NCBI GenBank assembly: GCA_943354045.1
Contig: CALRBF010000001.1
Coordinates: 310,001 to 374,000 of the forward strand
Source: Parcubacteria group bacterium
GTDB taxonomy: Bacteria > Patescibacteria > Paceibacteria > SW-4-49-11
Direction of reading: 5' to 3'
DNA: 64,000 nt
The translations under genes were made by a program, and so were the position numbers. Positions 1 to 7,609 of this stretch are shown in pieces (position 1 is the stretch's first letter; each line of letters opens with the position of its first letter). The notes beneath the pieces were generated by a model, which was given only the letters and a program-made list of their open reading frames with translations, was not told the origin of the DNA and did not search any database.

Positions 1-19
1 AAGAATCTGACAAAAACAG

Positions 20-75
20 AGGGGTAAACCCCCTCCTAAACAAAGTATAAGAGGGGCTTAAAGCCTCTACTACGA
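20..75. repeat. Intergenic palindromic repeat, family A variant
   Basis: This stretch carries the recurring GGGG-CTTAAAGCC-TCTACTACGAAA block also seen at 52991, 54198 and 18111. It is a degenerate member of the palindromic family built around TTTAAGTCCCTCCTA. No ORF is present. Confidence 0.6.
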
Positions 76-88
76 AATCACACTCCCA

Positions 89-117
89 GCCTCACAATGT
101 GGGGCCTTTTTATTTTT
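89..117 (+). terminator. Rho-independent terminator, plus strand
   Basis: A 7-bp stem GCCTCAC/GTGGGGC with an AAT loop is followed by a long T tract. It would end a plus-strand transcript entering from the left of the window, converging on typA. Confidence 0.6.
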
Positions 118-1921
118 ATCTATTAGATCTCTTTCGCTCATTGGCATCTAATACTCTTTTGCGAATTCTGAGACTCATTGGAGTTACCTCGAGGAGTTCA
201 TCATCAGCTAAATATTCAATACTAGCTTCTAGAGACATATCTTTAGGAGGAGCAATAAATACCCCATCATCAGATCCAGATGCTCGCATATTGGTAAGCT
301 TTTTTGCCTTTACCGGATTAATTTCTACATCTTGCTCCCGATTAGATTCTCCAAGCACCATACCAGGATATACTTCTGTTCCATCAGTTACAAAGAATAC
401 CCCTCGATCTGAAGCTCCATCGAGAGCATATTTGGTGATTTTCCCGAGCTCCAGAGAGACAATAGATCCAGTTAAACGCCCTTTACCACTGGATGCTCGA
501 GGTCCATATTCAAGAAAAGAACTATTCATAATTACCGTTCCCTTAGACAGGGTAAGAAGAATACTTCTAAGTCCAATCAAATTCTGTGTGGTAATCTTAT
601 ATTCAATATGAGACTCATTATGATCATTGATTTCCATATTCACAAGCTCACCCTGTCGCTTATTGACGGCTTCAATGATTTTACCGCTATATTCTTCTGG
701 TACATCTAAACTTAATAGCTCATAAGGCTCTTCGGTAGCTCCATTATTGTCTCGAAGGATTACCTGCGGTCTCCCGACAGAGAATTCATATCCCTCACGC
801 CGCATAGTCTCAATCAATACCGCTAAATGAAGCTCACCTCGCCCTGCTACCAAAAATTTATCCGGACTATCGGTATCTGCAATATTTAAGCTAATATTAG
901 TCTCTTGCTCCTTATATAATCTATCTCGAATCATACGAGAAGTAGAATATTTTCCTTCTTTGCCTGAGAAAGGACTATCATTAATCGCAAACATCATCTG
1001 AAGAGTTGGGCTTTCCACTTCAATAGGAGCTATTTGTACCGGATTTTGAGAGTCAGCAATAGTATCTCCAATTTCAATACCTCCTATTCCTGCAATTACA
1101 GCAATATCTCCCGCAATCAACTCATCAGTATCAATAAGTTCCATACCATTATATCGAAGTAGACTGGTAATAGTGTTTTTGGTCTGATTACCTGCTTTAT
1201 CTATACGCACTACTGACATACCTTTTACAATTTTCCCAGCATCAATACGGCCTACAGCCATAGTCCCTTTGAATTTATCAAATTGAAGATTCAAGGTAAG
1301 CATTCTAAATGAATCTACAATAGGAGATGTTGGAGCTGGAATTTCATTCACAATAACCTCGAATAATTCGGTCAAATCCTTACCTGTCTGATCAGTTTCA
1401 AGGGATGCAGAGCCATTGATAGCAGAAGCATATACAATAGGGAAATCTAATTGTTTATCATTAGCATTAAGAGTTACGAATAAATCAAAAGTCTTATCTA
1501 CCACAGAGTCTGGATTAGCATCAGGGCGGTCAATTTTATTAATTACCACCACTACCCGAAGCCCCAAAGCTAAAGCTTTTTTGAGCACAAATTTGGTTTG
1601 TGGCATAGGTCCCTCTTTAGAATCCACCAAAAGTAAGGCTCCATCAGCCATTTTGAGCACTCGCTCTACTTCTCCACCAAAATCAGCATGGCCAGGAGTA
1701 TCAATAAGATTAATAGTATAATCCTTATAGCTAACTGAGGCGTTCTTGGCTCTAATAGTAATACCTTTTTCTCGCTCCAAATCCATAGAATCCATAACAC
1801 GCTCCTGCACAGCCTGATTTTCACGAAAAATCTGAGTCTGATGCAAAATAGCATCCATCAAAGTGGTTTTACCATGATCAACATGAGCAATAATAGCAAG
1901 ATTACGGATATGTGAATTCAT
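116..1921 (-). CDS. typA: Ribosome-associated GTPase TypA/BipA
   Basis: This is a translational GTPase of the TypA/BipA family, an EF-G relative that binds the ribosome and helps 50S assembly under stress. The G domain starts almost at the N terminus with AHVDHGKTTL (P loop), followed by DTPGHADF (G3) and NKIDRPDA (G4). EF-G-like domains III and V and the BipA-specific C-terminal domain follow, giving about 601 aa, the usual family length. The start is the ATG at 1921, two codons after an upstream TTG that opens the same frame; no clear Shine-Dalgarno is visible. It is a single-gene unit, facing away from a repeat-filled gap. Identification is firm. Confidence 0.97.
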   Translation of the reverse strand: MNSHIRNLAIIAHVDHGKTTLMDAILHQTQIFRENQAVQERVMDSMDLEREKGITIRAKNASVSYKDYTINLIDTPGHADFGGEVERVLKMADGALLLVDSKEGPMPQTKFVLKKALALGLRVVVVINKIDRPDANPDSVVDKTFDLFVTLNANDKQLDFPIVYASAINGSASLETDQTGKDLTELFEVIVNEIPAPTSPIVDSFRMLTLNLQFDKFKGTMAVGRIDAGKIVKGMSVVRIDKAGNQTKNTITSLLRYNGMELIDTDELIAGDIAVIAGIGGIEIGDTIADSQNPVQIAPIEVESPTLQMMFAINDSPFSGKEGKYSTSRMIRDRLYKEQETNISLNIADTDSPDKFLVAGRGELHLAVLIETMRREGYEFSVGRPQVILRDNNGATEEPYELLSLDVPEEYSGKIIEAVNKRQGELVNMEINDHNESHIEYKITTQNLIGLRSILLTLSKGTVIMNSSFLEYGPRASSGKGRLTGSIVSLELGKITKYALDGASDRGVFFVTDGTEVYPGMVLGESNREQDVEINPVKAKKLTNMRASGSDDGVFIAPPKDMSLEASIEYLADDELLEVTPMSLRIRKRVLDANERKRSNR

Positions 1922-2034
1922 AAACAATACAAAGATAAGTAATATATGGGTTCTTTTTGTTTATTCTACCTAATATCTGATAAAAATGCAAATCTATAAC
2001 AATATATTATTAGTTTTTATATAAATGTTATCTC

Positions 2035-2063
2035 TTGACATTTATGATAGTTGAGTGTATATT
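2035..2063 (+). promoter_or_regulatory. Sigma70-type promoter of an ORF-less unit
   Basis: TTGACA (2035-2040), a 17-bp spacer ending in GAGTG, then TATATT (2058-2063). It matches the promoter design of the small-gene units elsewhere in the window. Confidence 0.75.
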
Positions 2064-2069
2064 ATAAAT

Positions 2070-2127
2070 CTGCTTAAGCAATACAATTCAATATCACATA
2101 TCAAAAGGAGCGCTCAGCTCCTTTTGT
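2070..2127 (+). other. Short ORF-less transcription unit (possible sRNA)
   Basis: Between the promoter at 2035 and a hairpin with 9-bp arms (AAAAGGAGC/GCTCCTTTT, 2103-2125) lie about 35 bases without a usable ORF. The predicted transcript is about 60 nt. It could be a small RNA or an emptied small-gene unit. The hairpin has only four terminal T residues, so termination may be partial. Confidence 0.4.
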
Positions 2128-2128
2128 C

Positions 2129-2164
2129 GTAGAATAACTGTTCCATGTGGAACAGTTATTCTAC
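2129..2164. repeat. 36-bp perfect palindrome
   Basis: Two perfect 17-bp arms surround a TG centre. The core TGTTCCATGTGGAACA resembles the ParB-binding parS consensus (TGTTNCACGTGAAACA), with two mismatches from its fixed positions. There is no T tract, so it is a poor terminator. It could be a protein-binding operator or a structural element. Confidence 0.55.
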
Positions 2165-2230
2165 CCACCTCAGGCGAAGAGGTTGTGGGCTGTTCTAAAA
2201 ATTCCCCTCTCCACCTACGGTCGATAAATT

Positions 2231-2298
2231 GAGGGCTTTAAGTCCCTCCTATTATTTCTTGTAAAGAGATATTAGGAGGGGGCGACCTTTCAGTCGAG
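2231..2298. repeat. Intergenic palindromic repeat, family A
   Basis: This contains CTTTAAGTCCCTCCTA, an AT-rich centre, then TAGGAGGGGGCGACC. The two arms form a long hairpin. Related copies lie at 10310, 10938, 15333, 17960, 22264 and 25490. The sequence GAGTGTAT-TATAAATCTG occurs on both sides of this segment (2053 and 2294), as if the flank had been duplicated. Confidence 0.75.
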
Positions 2299-2312
2299 TG
2301 TATTATAAATCT

Positions 2313-2450
2313 GTCTCCCTTTGGAGGGAGAACCCACAGGGGGAGGGTGGATTATACGCAAAATCTAGCTATAACACCTATATTAGAATAGGCTACCAAT
2401 TATACTTTATCCACCCCCGCCTTTTAGGCACTCCCTTCGACAAAGGTGTC
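2313..2450. repeat. Intergenic repeat, family B (GGTGGA...TCCACC)
   Basis: The left arm is TCTCCCTTTGGAGGGAG followed by GGGAGGGTGGA. About 70 AT-rich bases follow, then TCCACCCCCGCC and a CTCCC block. It has the same architecture as 11048-11153, 17761-17865 and 22323-22465. A 65-codon frame across it is not a believable gene. Confidence 0.65.
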
Positions 2451-2491
2451 AAAATATTCTATACTAAAGCTAAATTTATAATCTCAAATCT

Positions 2492-3079
2492 ATGAAATAT
2501 TTTCACAAAATCATTATCTGGCTAACATATATAAGTCCTATTGTATTCATCCCTTTAGCCACACTTACTCCAGCCCTAAGATCAGATTATGGAAAGAAAT
2601 TTGGGACAATAGCTTTAATATTATTTGTAATAACCCTTATTCCTGGTATAATTCAGAGGTTTGGGCTAGCTAAAGAGTTTAATCTCATAATCAAGCTAAT
2701 TTTACCAGTTAGGAGACAGTTTGGAATTTTGATGTTTGTAGCTACTTTTACACATTATCTAGCGATGAAAGTAATCCCTACATTACAATTCAAACTCCCC
2801 CCATCTCTACCAGTTTATCAGGCCTTTGGACTAGTGGCTCTGATATTCTCCTTTGCTTTATTTATAACCTCCAATAATTGGGCTACTCGTAAGCTCAAGT
2901 CAAACTGGAAAAGACTACATCGCCTTACTTATATAATTGGTTGGCTAATTTTGGGGCATGTTTTATTAGGAGGACTTAAATCCGAAAGCGAAGTCTCCCT
3001 ACAGGCTATTGTAATCGGAGTTGTAATGGTATTAGAAGTAGCTTCTCTTATCAAAGCTAAGGTGAAGGTGTTGAGTTAG
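2492..3079 (+). CDS. Ferric-reductase-like / MsrQ-like heme membrane protein
   Basis: This is a 195-aa integral membrane protein with about six hydrophobic segments. It resembles the ferric reductase-like transmembrane domain (the MsrQ/YedZ type that binds heme b and passes electrons to periplasmic partners). Candidate heme-ligand histidines sit in FTHYLAM (about residue 89) and in the pair KRLHRLTYIIGWLILGHVLL. No MsrP partner and no flavin domain are adjacent, so the electron acceptor is unknown. The stop region overlaps the convergent gene at 3076 by 4 bp. The fold assignment is fairly secure; the partner and substrate are not. Confidence 0.7.
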   Translation: MKYFHKIIIWLTYISPIVFIPLATLTPALRSDYGKKFGTIALILFVITLIPGIIQRFGLAKEFNLIIKLILPVRRQFGILMFVATFTHYLAMKVIPTLQFKLPPSLPVYQAFGLVALIFSFALFITSNNWATRKLKSNWKRLHRLTYIIGWLILGHVLLGGLKSESEVSLQAIVIGVVMVLEVASLIKAKVKVLS

Positions 3080-3363
3080 TTTTTAGTCCTGTTAATTTTT
3101 ATTGTTAAAATCAATACTGTTAAATTAGCAATCAAATATATACTTGAAACCCCAATATATAAACTATCTTCTAATATAAATATACCATATAAAAGCGAAA
3201 CTCCTGACGTAGAAGCCCATAGCTCATAAGATCTACTATTAGCACTATATTTTTTATGGATATACAAATCTTTTATAGTAGGCCAATATCCTATGATATC
3301 TATTATAGCGGTAGCTCCAAACAAAAAGATTATAAGTTGTATAAATATCTGATATAAATCCAT
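3076..3363 (-). CDS. Small three-helix membrane protein, SemiSWEET/PQ-loop-like
   Basis: This 95-aa protein has three hydrophobic segments. After the first comes GYWPTIKDLY, then SANSRSYELWAS. That pattern matches PQ-loop/SemiSWEET proteins, where a helix-breaking PQ (here PT) precedes a loop and a second helix; those proteins act as dimeric sugar transporters. The ATG at 3363 is clear. It converges on the ferric-reductase-like gene. The assignment rests on the motif and size only. Confidence 0.5.
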   Translation of the reverse strand: MDLYQIFIQLIIFLFGATAIIDIIGYWPTIKDLYIHKKYSANSRSYELWASTSGVSLLYGIFILEDSLYIGVSSIYLIANLTVLILTIKINRTKN

Positions 3364-3418
3364 TTTGTTTAGATTAAATTATATATATTTGTATTATATA
3401 CTATATTAATTCTAGATA

Positions 3419-4048
3419 CTATCCCAAATGAGCATGGTCATTCCAAGTAACTATTTTCCAATCCTTTTTTATTTCGTCAAATTGCATCCATACAATACCC
3501 GTATTACTCATAATAAAGTTATCTGTGATAATTTTTGCCTCTTTTGGTGTAACATTAGAATCAAATAGTCTATACCAGATAAGACAATGCAGAAAATTTT
3601 TATGGGTTACAATAATAATATTGTCTTCCTTCCTAGACTCGATAAATTCAAATGCTTTTTGGGCTCTTTGTTTTAAATCCTCAAAATTTTCTTCATCAGA
3701 ATGTCTATAACTTAATATTTCCCAATTATCTGCAATTGCTTTATCTATAGCTTTTAATTCTTCCAGCTCTTTACTCTTTTCTTCTTGAATAGATGGTCTT
3801 TTTCTTTCTCTAAATAATTCATTCTTCTCAATAGGTAAATTCACTGTCTTAGATATATATTCAGCTGTTTCATATGCCCTCGTATAAGGACTTGATATCA
3901 GTAAATCAACTGTAATATTACTTAACCGCCTAGACGTTGTCTGCGCTTGTTCATGACCTAATTCAGACAATGGGATACTCGCCGATTGATATACCCTCAA
4001 TGTATTTCCCTCTGATTGCCCATGGCGTACAAAATATATATTTTTCAT
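3419..4048 (-). CDS. Histidine phosphatase superfamily protein
   Basis: This is a phosphoglycerate-mutase-like phosphatase that works through a phosphohistidine. The catalytic motif FVRHGQSEGN lies at the N terminus, the second conserved Arg is in SSPYTRAYETA, the acid is near RERKRP, and the second His is in IIVTHKNFLH. The length is 209 aa from the ATG at 4048. A longer frame starting at 4099 would run into the duplicated tRNA-Ala tail and adds no family sequence, so it was rejected. The substrate (sugar phosphate, nucleotide or protein) cannot be told. Confidence 0.9.
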   Translation of the reverse strand: MKNIYFVRHGQSEGNTLRVYQSASIPLSELGHEQAQTTSRRLSNITVDLLISSPYTRAYETAEYISKTVNLPIEKNELFRERKRPSIQEEKSKELEELKAIDKAIADNWEILSYRHSDEENFEDLKQRAQKAFEFIESRKEDNIIIVTHKNFLHCLIWYRLFDSNVTPKEAKIITDNFIMSNTGIVWMQFDEIKKDWKIVTWNDHAHLG

Positions 4049-4180
4049 ATGTGGACCTGACTGGGATACAAACCAGACTGGTAGTCTTGGGAAACCCACG
4101 GTTTCCCAACCTTCCTAGACAGGAAACTCCCGTTTCCCGACCCCTTCCCAACTGGCTCGATCATTTGTTTAGTTAATACT
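4049..4180. mobile_element. Double-hairpin element with duplicated tRNA-Ala 3' end (copy 1)
   Basis: Position 4051 onward repeats the last 17 bases of the tRNA-Ala gene region (GTGGACCTGACTGGGAT) that recur intact at 4181-4197; further matches continue to about 4075. Between the copies lie two hairpins: GGGAAACC-CAC-GGTTTCCC (4089-4107) and GGAAAC-TCCC-GTTTCC (4122-4137), followed by GACCCCTTCCC. The same two-hairpin core sits beside tRNA-Arg (7065-7135) and at 17894-17945. The displaced tRNA tail on the 3' side is what integration into a tRNA 3' end would leave. Confidence 0.6.
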
Positions 4181-4181
4181 G

Positions 4182-4254
4182 TGGACCTGACTGGGATCGA
4201 ACCAGCCACCTCCTCGGTGCAAGCGAGGCGCTCTACCAGATGAGCTACAGGCCC
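4182..4254 (-). tRNA. tRNA-Ala(TGC)
   Basis: The acceptor stem GGGCCTG pairs with CAGGTCC. The anticodon stem CCTCG/CGAGG encloses the loop CTTGCAC, giving anticodon TGC. The T arm is GCTGGTTCGATCCCAGT. The discriminator is A and no CCA is encoded. A partial copy of its 3' end lies downstream at 4051. Confidence 0.95.
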
Positions 4255-4310
4255 TAATTACAGATTAGAGTATATCAGATTGTGATTATCTATGCAAGAG
4301 TTAAAGATAT

Positions 4311-5219
4311 CTAATTTAGATTTGTATGGGTAAAATCTAATAACTGGAAGTTATTTTCTTGAATATATTCTGGTGTCACTGTATACAATACTGGTGCAAA
4401 ATTTGTCGTAACATATTCTGTAGACTGTATTTTGCCATTTACTCTACACTCCTTCAAAATTTCATTATATCGAAAATATATATCGCCCCTTTTTACAAAA
4501 CAATGATTTTTTTCAATAATATGGTATTTTTCTGGAATTCTTTTTGTGGTTAGAACTTGCCCCTTAAGATGTGTGTCTGTAAGCCATATTTTTAATTGAA
4601 GAGGTTGATTTGATATATTTTCTAACTTTAGATCAATAAAATTATATAATATCGTAGCTCCACCACCAAAAGGTAATGTTCTCCCAGAATCAGGAAAAAC
4701 GTCCATGGAATGATGATATCTCTCTATAGTTTGCATTGATGTGTGTAAAAATATCCAGTATAAAAAATTAGAGAGCTGACATAGTCCTCCCCCTAAACCT
4801 GGGATAACCGCCCCGTTTGCAAGTAACATTCCATCTACATATCCTTTGTCATATGTGGGTTTCCCAATCAATTTCCATAAAGAAAATATTTTTCCCGGCT
4901 CAATAACTACTCCATCTAAATGTTTAATTGCCTGTTTAAGATTAGTTATCTTTTGTTCTTGTAACTCCAAGTCACTATCACCAAGCCTCCTCCTAAGTAC
5001 CGATTGATGCCGCGCAACTACCATTGGCAAAAAATCTTCCGTCTGATAACATCGTATTTTAGAATCTAAAATATTAGATATCGTACGAGATGTATGTCTT
5101 ACAAATAAAATTGGCTTTTGAATAAAAGGATATTGTTTTGATAATGCAGTTCTCTTTGGCGACTCATATTCTGTTAATAATTTTTGTACCTTACTCCACA
5201 AGTCTCCTGGCTCATCCAT
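4311..5219 (-). CDS. VanW family protein
   Basis: This 302-aa protein contains the VanW domain, first named from VanB-type vancomycin-resistance clusters. Its biochemical role is unknown and it is common in envelope contexts. The diagnostic core is GKIFSLWKLIGKP and then GGGLCQLSNFLYW, followed by RTLPFGGGATI. The N-terminal 60 residues are basic and lack an obvious signal peptide or membrane anchor. No van ligase or sensor genes are adjacent, so a resistance role is not implied. It lies alone between tRNA-Ala and tRNA-Asp. Confidence 0.85.
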   Translation of the reverse strand: MDEPGDLWSKVQKLLTEYESPKRTALSKQYPFIQKPILFVRHTSRTISNILDSKIRCYQTEDFLPMVVARHQSVLRRRLGDSDLELQEQKITNLKQAIKHLDGVVIEPGKIFSLWKLIGKPTYDKGYVDGMLLANGAVIPGLGGGLCQLSNFLYWIFLHTSMQTIERYHHSMDVFPDSGRTLPFGGGATILYNFIDLKLENISNQPLQLKIWLTDTHLKGQVLTTKRIPEKYHIIEKNHCFVKRGDIYFRYNEILKECRVNGKIQSTEYVTTNFAPVLYTVTPEYIQENNFQLLDFTHTNLN

Positions 5220-5318
5220 ATAATATAATATAATTTATATTATATTATATTATATTTTATACTACATCACCAGTATACTTATCCACATTATTCGTGTTCG
5301 ACAGTATCAGCCGTCCCT

Positions 5319-5354
5319 AAATAAAAGAGAGAAGTATAACTCCTCTCTTTATTT
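5319..5354 (-). terminator. Terminator downstream of tRNA-Asp
   Basis: Read on the minus strand, AAAGAGAG and CTCTCTTT form a stem followed by TATTT, immediately after the tRNA-Asp CCA end. Confidence 0.6.
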
Positions 5355-5431
5355 TGGCGGGGACGGCCGGGCTCGAACCGGTGACCTTCTGCGTGACAGG
5401 CAGACGCTCTAACCAACTGAGCTACGCCCCC
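5355..5431 (-). tRNA. tRNA-Asp(GTC)
   Basis: The acceptor stem GGGGGCG pairs with CGTCCCC. The anticodon arm TCTGC-CTGTCAC-GCAGA gives GTC. The discriminator is G and CCA is encoded (5355-5357). It follows tRNA-His on the same strand, so the two may be co-transcribed. Confidence 0.95.
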
Positions 5432-5482
5432 ATAATTGTTGTAGTATATCAATGATCTTATACTTCTGCAAGAGCAATACTA

Positions 5483-5557
5483 TGGGGTGGCCAACGGGAA
5501 TCGAACCCGTAATGTCGGAACCACAACCCGAAGTTTTACCGTTAAACTATGGCCACC
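5483..5557 (-). tRNA. tRNA-His(GTG)
   Basis: The anticodon loop TTGTGGT gives GTG. The acceptor GTGGCCA pairs with TGGCCAC. An encoded extra G at position -1 faces C73, the hallmark of tRNA-His, and CCA is encoded (5483-5485). Confidence 0.95.
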
Positions 5558-5631
5558 ACATAATATTTCTCCTTTTGACAAGAAGTCTAGGATATTCTAT
5601 CAAAAATAAGCTTGATTTGCAACTATACCCC

Positions 5632-6963
5632 CTACTTATTTTGTAATATTACTTTTAATACCTCATCTTTGTCAGAAGTTAGGGTAAATAATTTTTCATC
5701 TTCCAGCTTAATAGTACCATATTCATGAACAAATACTTTGTCGATATATTCTACTAATGGCCACCAAAACTCAGTGTCAAAGAGTATAAGAGGAGTTTTA
5801 TCTACTTTATGTGTTTGTACTAAGGTTAATACCTCAAATAATTGATGCAGGGTTCCAAGCCCTCCCGGACAAAACAAATATTGATTAGTAGGTCCTGTTA
5901 ATATAAATTGCCGAGTAAATGGAAATCTAAAATGAATAGAATCACTTACATAATTATTCATTGTTTTTCCCGCCTGATGCAAAAGAGTTGCAAAAGCTGG
6001 TTTTCCGGCTTCTGCAGATGCTTTATTAGCTGCTTCTGCTATACCAAAACCACCTCCTGTAAGAATACTAAAGTCATATTTGATTAATTCCTGTGCAATA
6101 ACATAGGTATCCTGATAATAGTGACTATCTTGTGAAACTTTATTACTTCCGAGTATTGTCACATTTTGGGATAAAGACTCAAGAAACTCAAGCCCCTCTA
6201 CTAATTCCGCCATTATACGAAATATTCGCCAATTCACACTAGCGATAGCAGTACTATTGGATGAAGTAGCTAATATATTAGGATAATCCTCTGTCTTACT
6301 AATAATTTCAAAGGCTTCTTCGGCAGTCTCTACTATATGTATCATTTCTAAATCCTCAGCTTTTATGGCCCCAAGTACAGAATGACAAGTGTTTCGTAAA
6401 AATTGTATCAGAGGGTTCCAGAAGTCCTGTCCTACCAAAATAACGGGAACTCTTTGCATAAAGCCAAGTGCCATTTCATTTAATACTTGAAATAATTCAT
6501 CTACAGTTCCATATCCCCCAGGAAAATAAACAAAAGCCTGAGAAGGACTTGTAAGCATAACTTTACGAGTAAAGAAATAGCTAAAATTAACCGAATCAGT
6601 AACATAAGAATTGATACGCTGTTCCATAGGAAGTTCAATCCCGAGCCCAATAGAATCGCCTTTTACTTGAAAAGCTCCACGATTGGCAGCCTCCATAATA
6701 CCAGGTCCTCCTCCTGTAATCACCGTATAATTATTGAGTCCTAATAATTCCCCTAATTTACGTGCTTTTATATAATATTGATCATCTTCATGAGTACGGG
6801 CTGAGCCAAATATCGTAACTTCATTTTTGTATTTTGCCATCAAATCATAACCCTCTACAAATTCTGCCATTACCTTGAATAATTTCCAAGAATCTGTTTG
6901 GGCGAGCTTATAGGGAGCTCCTATGGTGTCTTGAAGAGTTTTGAGTTTTTCGGTATATGCCAT
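5632..6963 (-). CDS. Tandem LOG-family (TIGR00730-like) protein
   Basis: The 443-aa protein is two LOG/'lysine decarboxylase-like' Rossmann domains in a row (about residues 20-220 and 240-440). Family members are nucleoside 5'-monophosphate phosphoribohydrolases. The first half has GGGPGIMEAANRGA and PGGYGTVDELFQ, the full active-site signature including the Glu after GT. The second half has GGGFGIAEAANKAS and PGGLGTLHQLFE, where that Glu is Gln, so it is probably a non-catalytic partner domain. Each half is introduced by a similar FRIMAELVEG/FKVMAEFVEG helix, showing internal duplication. It lies between tRNA-His and the insertion beside tRNA-Arg. Confidence 0.85.
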   Translation of the reverse strand: MAYTEKLKTLQDTIGAPYKLAQTDSWKLFKVMAEFVEGYDLMAKYKNEVTIFGSARTHEDDQYYIKARKLGELLGLNNYTVITGGGPGIMEAANRGAFQVKGDSIGLGIELPMEQRINSYVTDSVNFSYFFTRKVMLTSPSQAFVYFPGGYGTVDELFQVLNEMALGFMQRVPVILVGQDFWNPLIQFLRNTCHSVLGAIKAEDLEMIHIVETAEEAFEIISKTEDYPNILATSSNSTAIASVNWRIFRIMAELVEGLEFLESLSQNVTILGSNKVSQDSHYYQDTYVIAQELIKYDFSILTGGGFGIAEAANKASAEAGKPAFATLLHQAGKTMNNYVSDSIHFRFPFTRQFILTGPTNQYLFCPGGLGTLHQLFEVLTLVQTHKVDKTPLILFDTEFWWPLVEYIDKVFVHEYGTIKLEDEKLFTLTSDKDEVLKVILQNK

Positions 6964-6995
6964 AATTTTGTTTTGAATAATTGAGGGGGGGGGTA

Positions 6996-7215
6996 TTCGA
7001 TTTCTGGTTTTTTACTCGTTTACGGGGGTGTCTCCGATTGGGATCTCAGTCGCTATAGCTCCTTGGAAACCCACGGTTTCCAACACTCGGAGTAAACTCC
7101 TCGCTGCCTTCCTTCACGGGGAACTCCCGTTCCCCGACCCCTTCCCAGTTCGATCCTTTAATTATTTACTTTTAATTAATATTTCGATTTCTGGTTTTTT
7201 ACTCGTTTACGGGGG
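6996..7215. mobile_element. Double-hairpin element with duplicated tRNA-Arg 3' end (copy 2)
   Basis: A 50-bp direct repeat (6996-7045 and 7183-7232) covers about 30 bases of the tRNA-Arg 3' end plus 20 bases beyond it. Between the repeats lie GGAAACC-CAC-GGTTTCC (7065-7081) and GGGGAAC-TCCC-GTTCCCC (7118-7135), followed by GACCCCTTCCC. This is the same core as at 4089-4151, in the same orientation relative to the tRNA. The stems differ from copy 1 but remain fully paired. Confidence 0.65.
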
Positions 7216-7289
7216 TGTCTCCGATTGGGATCGAACCAATAACCTACAGCTTAGAAGGCTGTTGCTCTATCCAATTGAGCTACAGAGAC
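7216..7289 (-). tRNA. tRNA-Arg(TCT)
   Basis: The acceptor GTCTCTG pairs with CGGAGAC. The anticodon arm ACAGC-CTTCTAA-GCTGT gives TCT. The discriminator is A and CCA is not encoded. Its 3' end is duplicated at 7016-7045. Confidence 0.95.
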
Positions 7290-7332
7290 GATATACAAAA
7301 GCATTATAGCAAATATGATTGGTTTTTACAAA

Positions 7333-7360
7333 TAAAAAAAGCCCCGACAAATGCGGGAGC
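7333..7360 (-). terminator. Terminator of the 35-aa small gene
   Basis: On the minus strand, GCTCCCG and CGGGGC arms form a hairpin followed by seven T residues. Confidence 0.75.
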
Positions 7361-7446
7361 TGATAGTGGTGTGGGGAGACTCATCAAGGAAAAAATTTGC
7401 CCCCCCTTATAAGGCCATAGTGCAATAATCAGAGTTATTATTAAGA

Positions 7447-7554
7447 TTATAATGGAAAAAAACCATTTGTAGGAGCTATAGCAACAACTAAAACTGCTCC
7501 AGCCACAATGGTAATGCCTCGACGGAACATAGCACAAAGCTGAGAAAAGTTCAT
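7447..7554 (-). CDS. Predicted 35-aa hydrophobic small protein
   Basis: An ATG at 7554 opens a 35-codon frame beginning MNFSQLCAMFRRGITIV, with a hydrophobic stretch VAGAVLVVAIAPTNGFF that could span or insert in the membrane. Support is contextual: a candidate promoter at 7579-7606 lies just upstream and a strong terminator lies at 7333-7360. No homologue is recognised. A longer overlapping frame (7304-7537) runs through the terminator and was rejected. Confidence 0.45.
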   Translation of the reverse strand: MNFSQLCAMFRRGITIVAGAVLVVAIAPTNGFFPL

Positions 7555-7578
7555 GGGAAAATTACAGTAACCACACAA

Positions 7579-7606
7579 ATAGTACTATATTTTTCAAAAA
7601 TATCAA
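7579..7606 (-). promoter_or_regulatory. Candidate promoter of the 35-aa gene
   Basis: TTGATA and TACTAT are separated by 16 bp on the minus strand. This is a weaker match than the other small-gene promoters. Confidence 0.4.
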
Positions 7607-7609
7607 TTT

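Noticed and set aside
2298..2495. 65-aa frame before the ferric-reductase-like gene
   Set aside because: It lies wholly in family B palindromic DNA and has no homologue or promoter.
4311..5219. Vancomycin resistance locus
   Set aside because: VanW alone is widespread and none of the resistance ligase, dehydrogenase or two-component genes is adjacent.
4049..7289. Group I introns in the tRNA genes
   Set aside because: The extra DNA lies beyond the tRNA 3' ends, the tRNAs are intact and uninterrupted, and no intron core is visible.
7028..7412. Two overlapping plus-strand frames across tRNA-Arg
   Set aside because: They read through the tRNA gene, its duplicated tail and a terminator.
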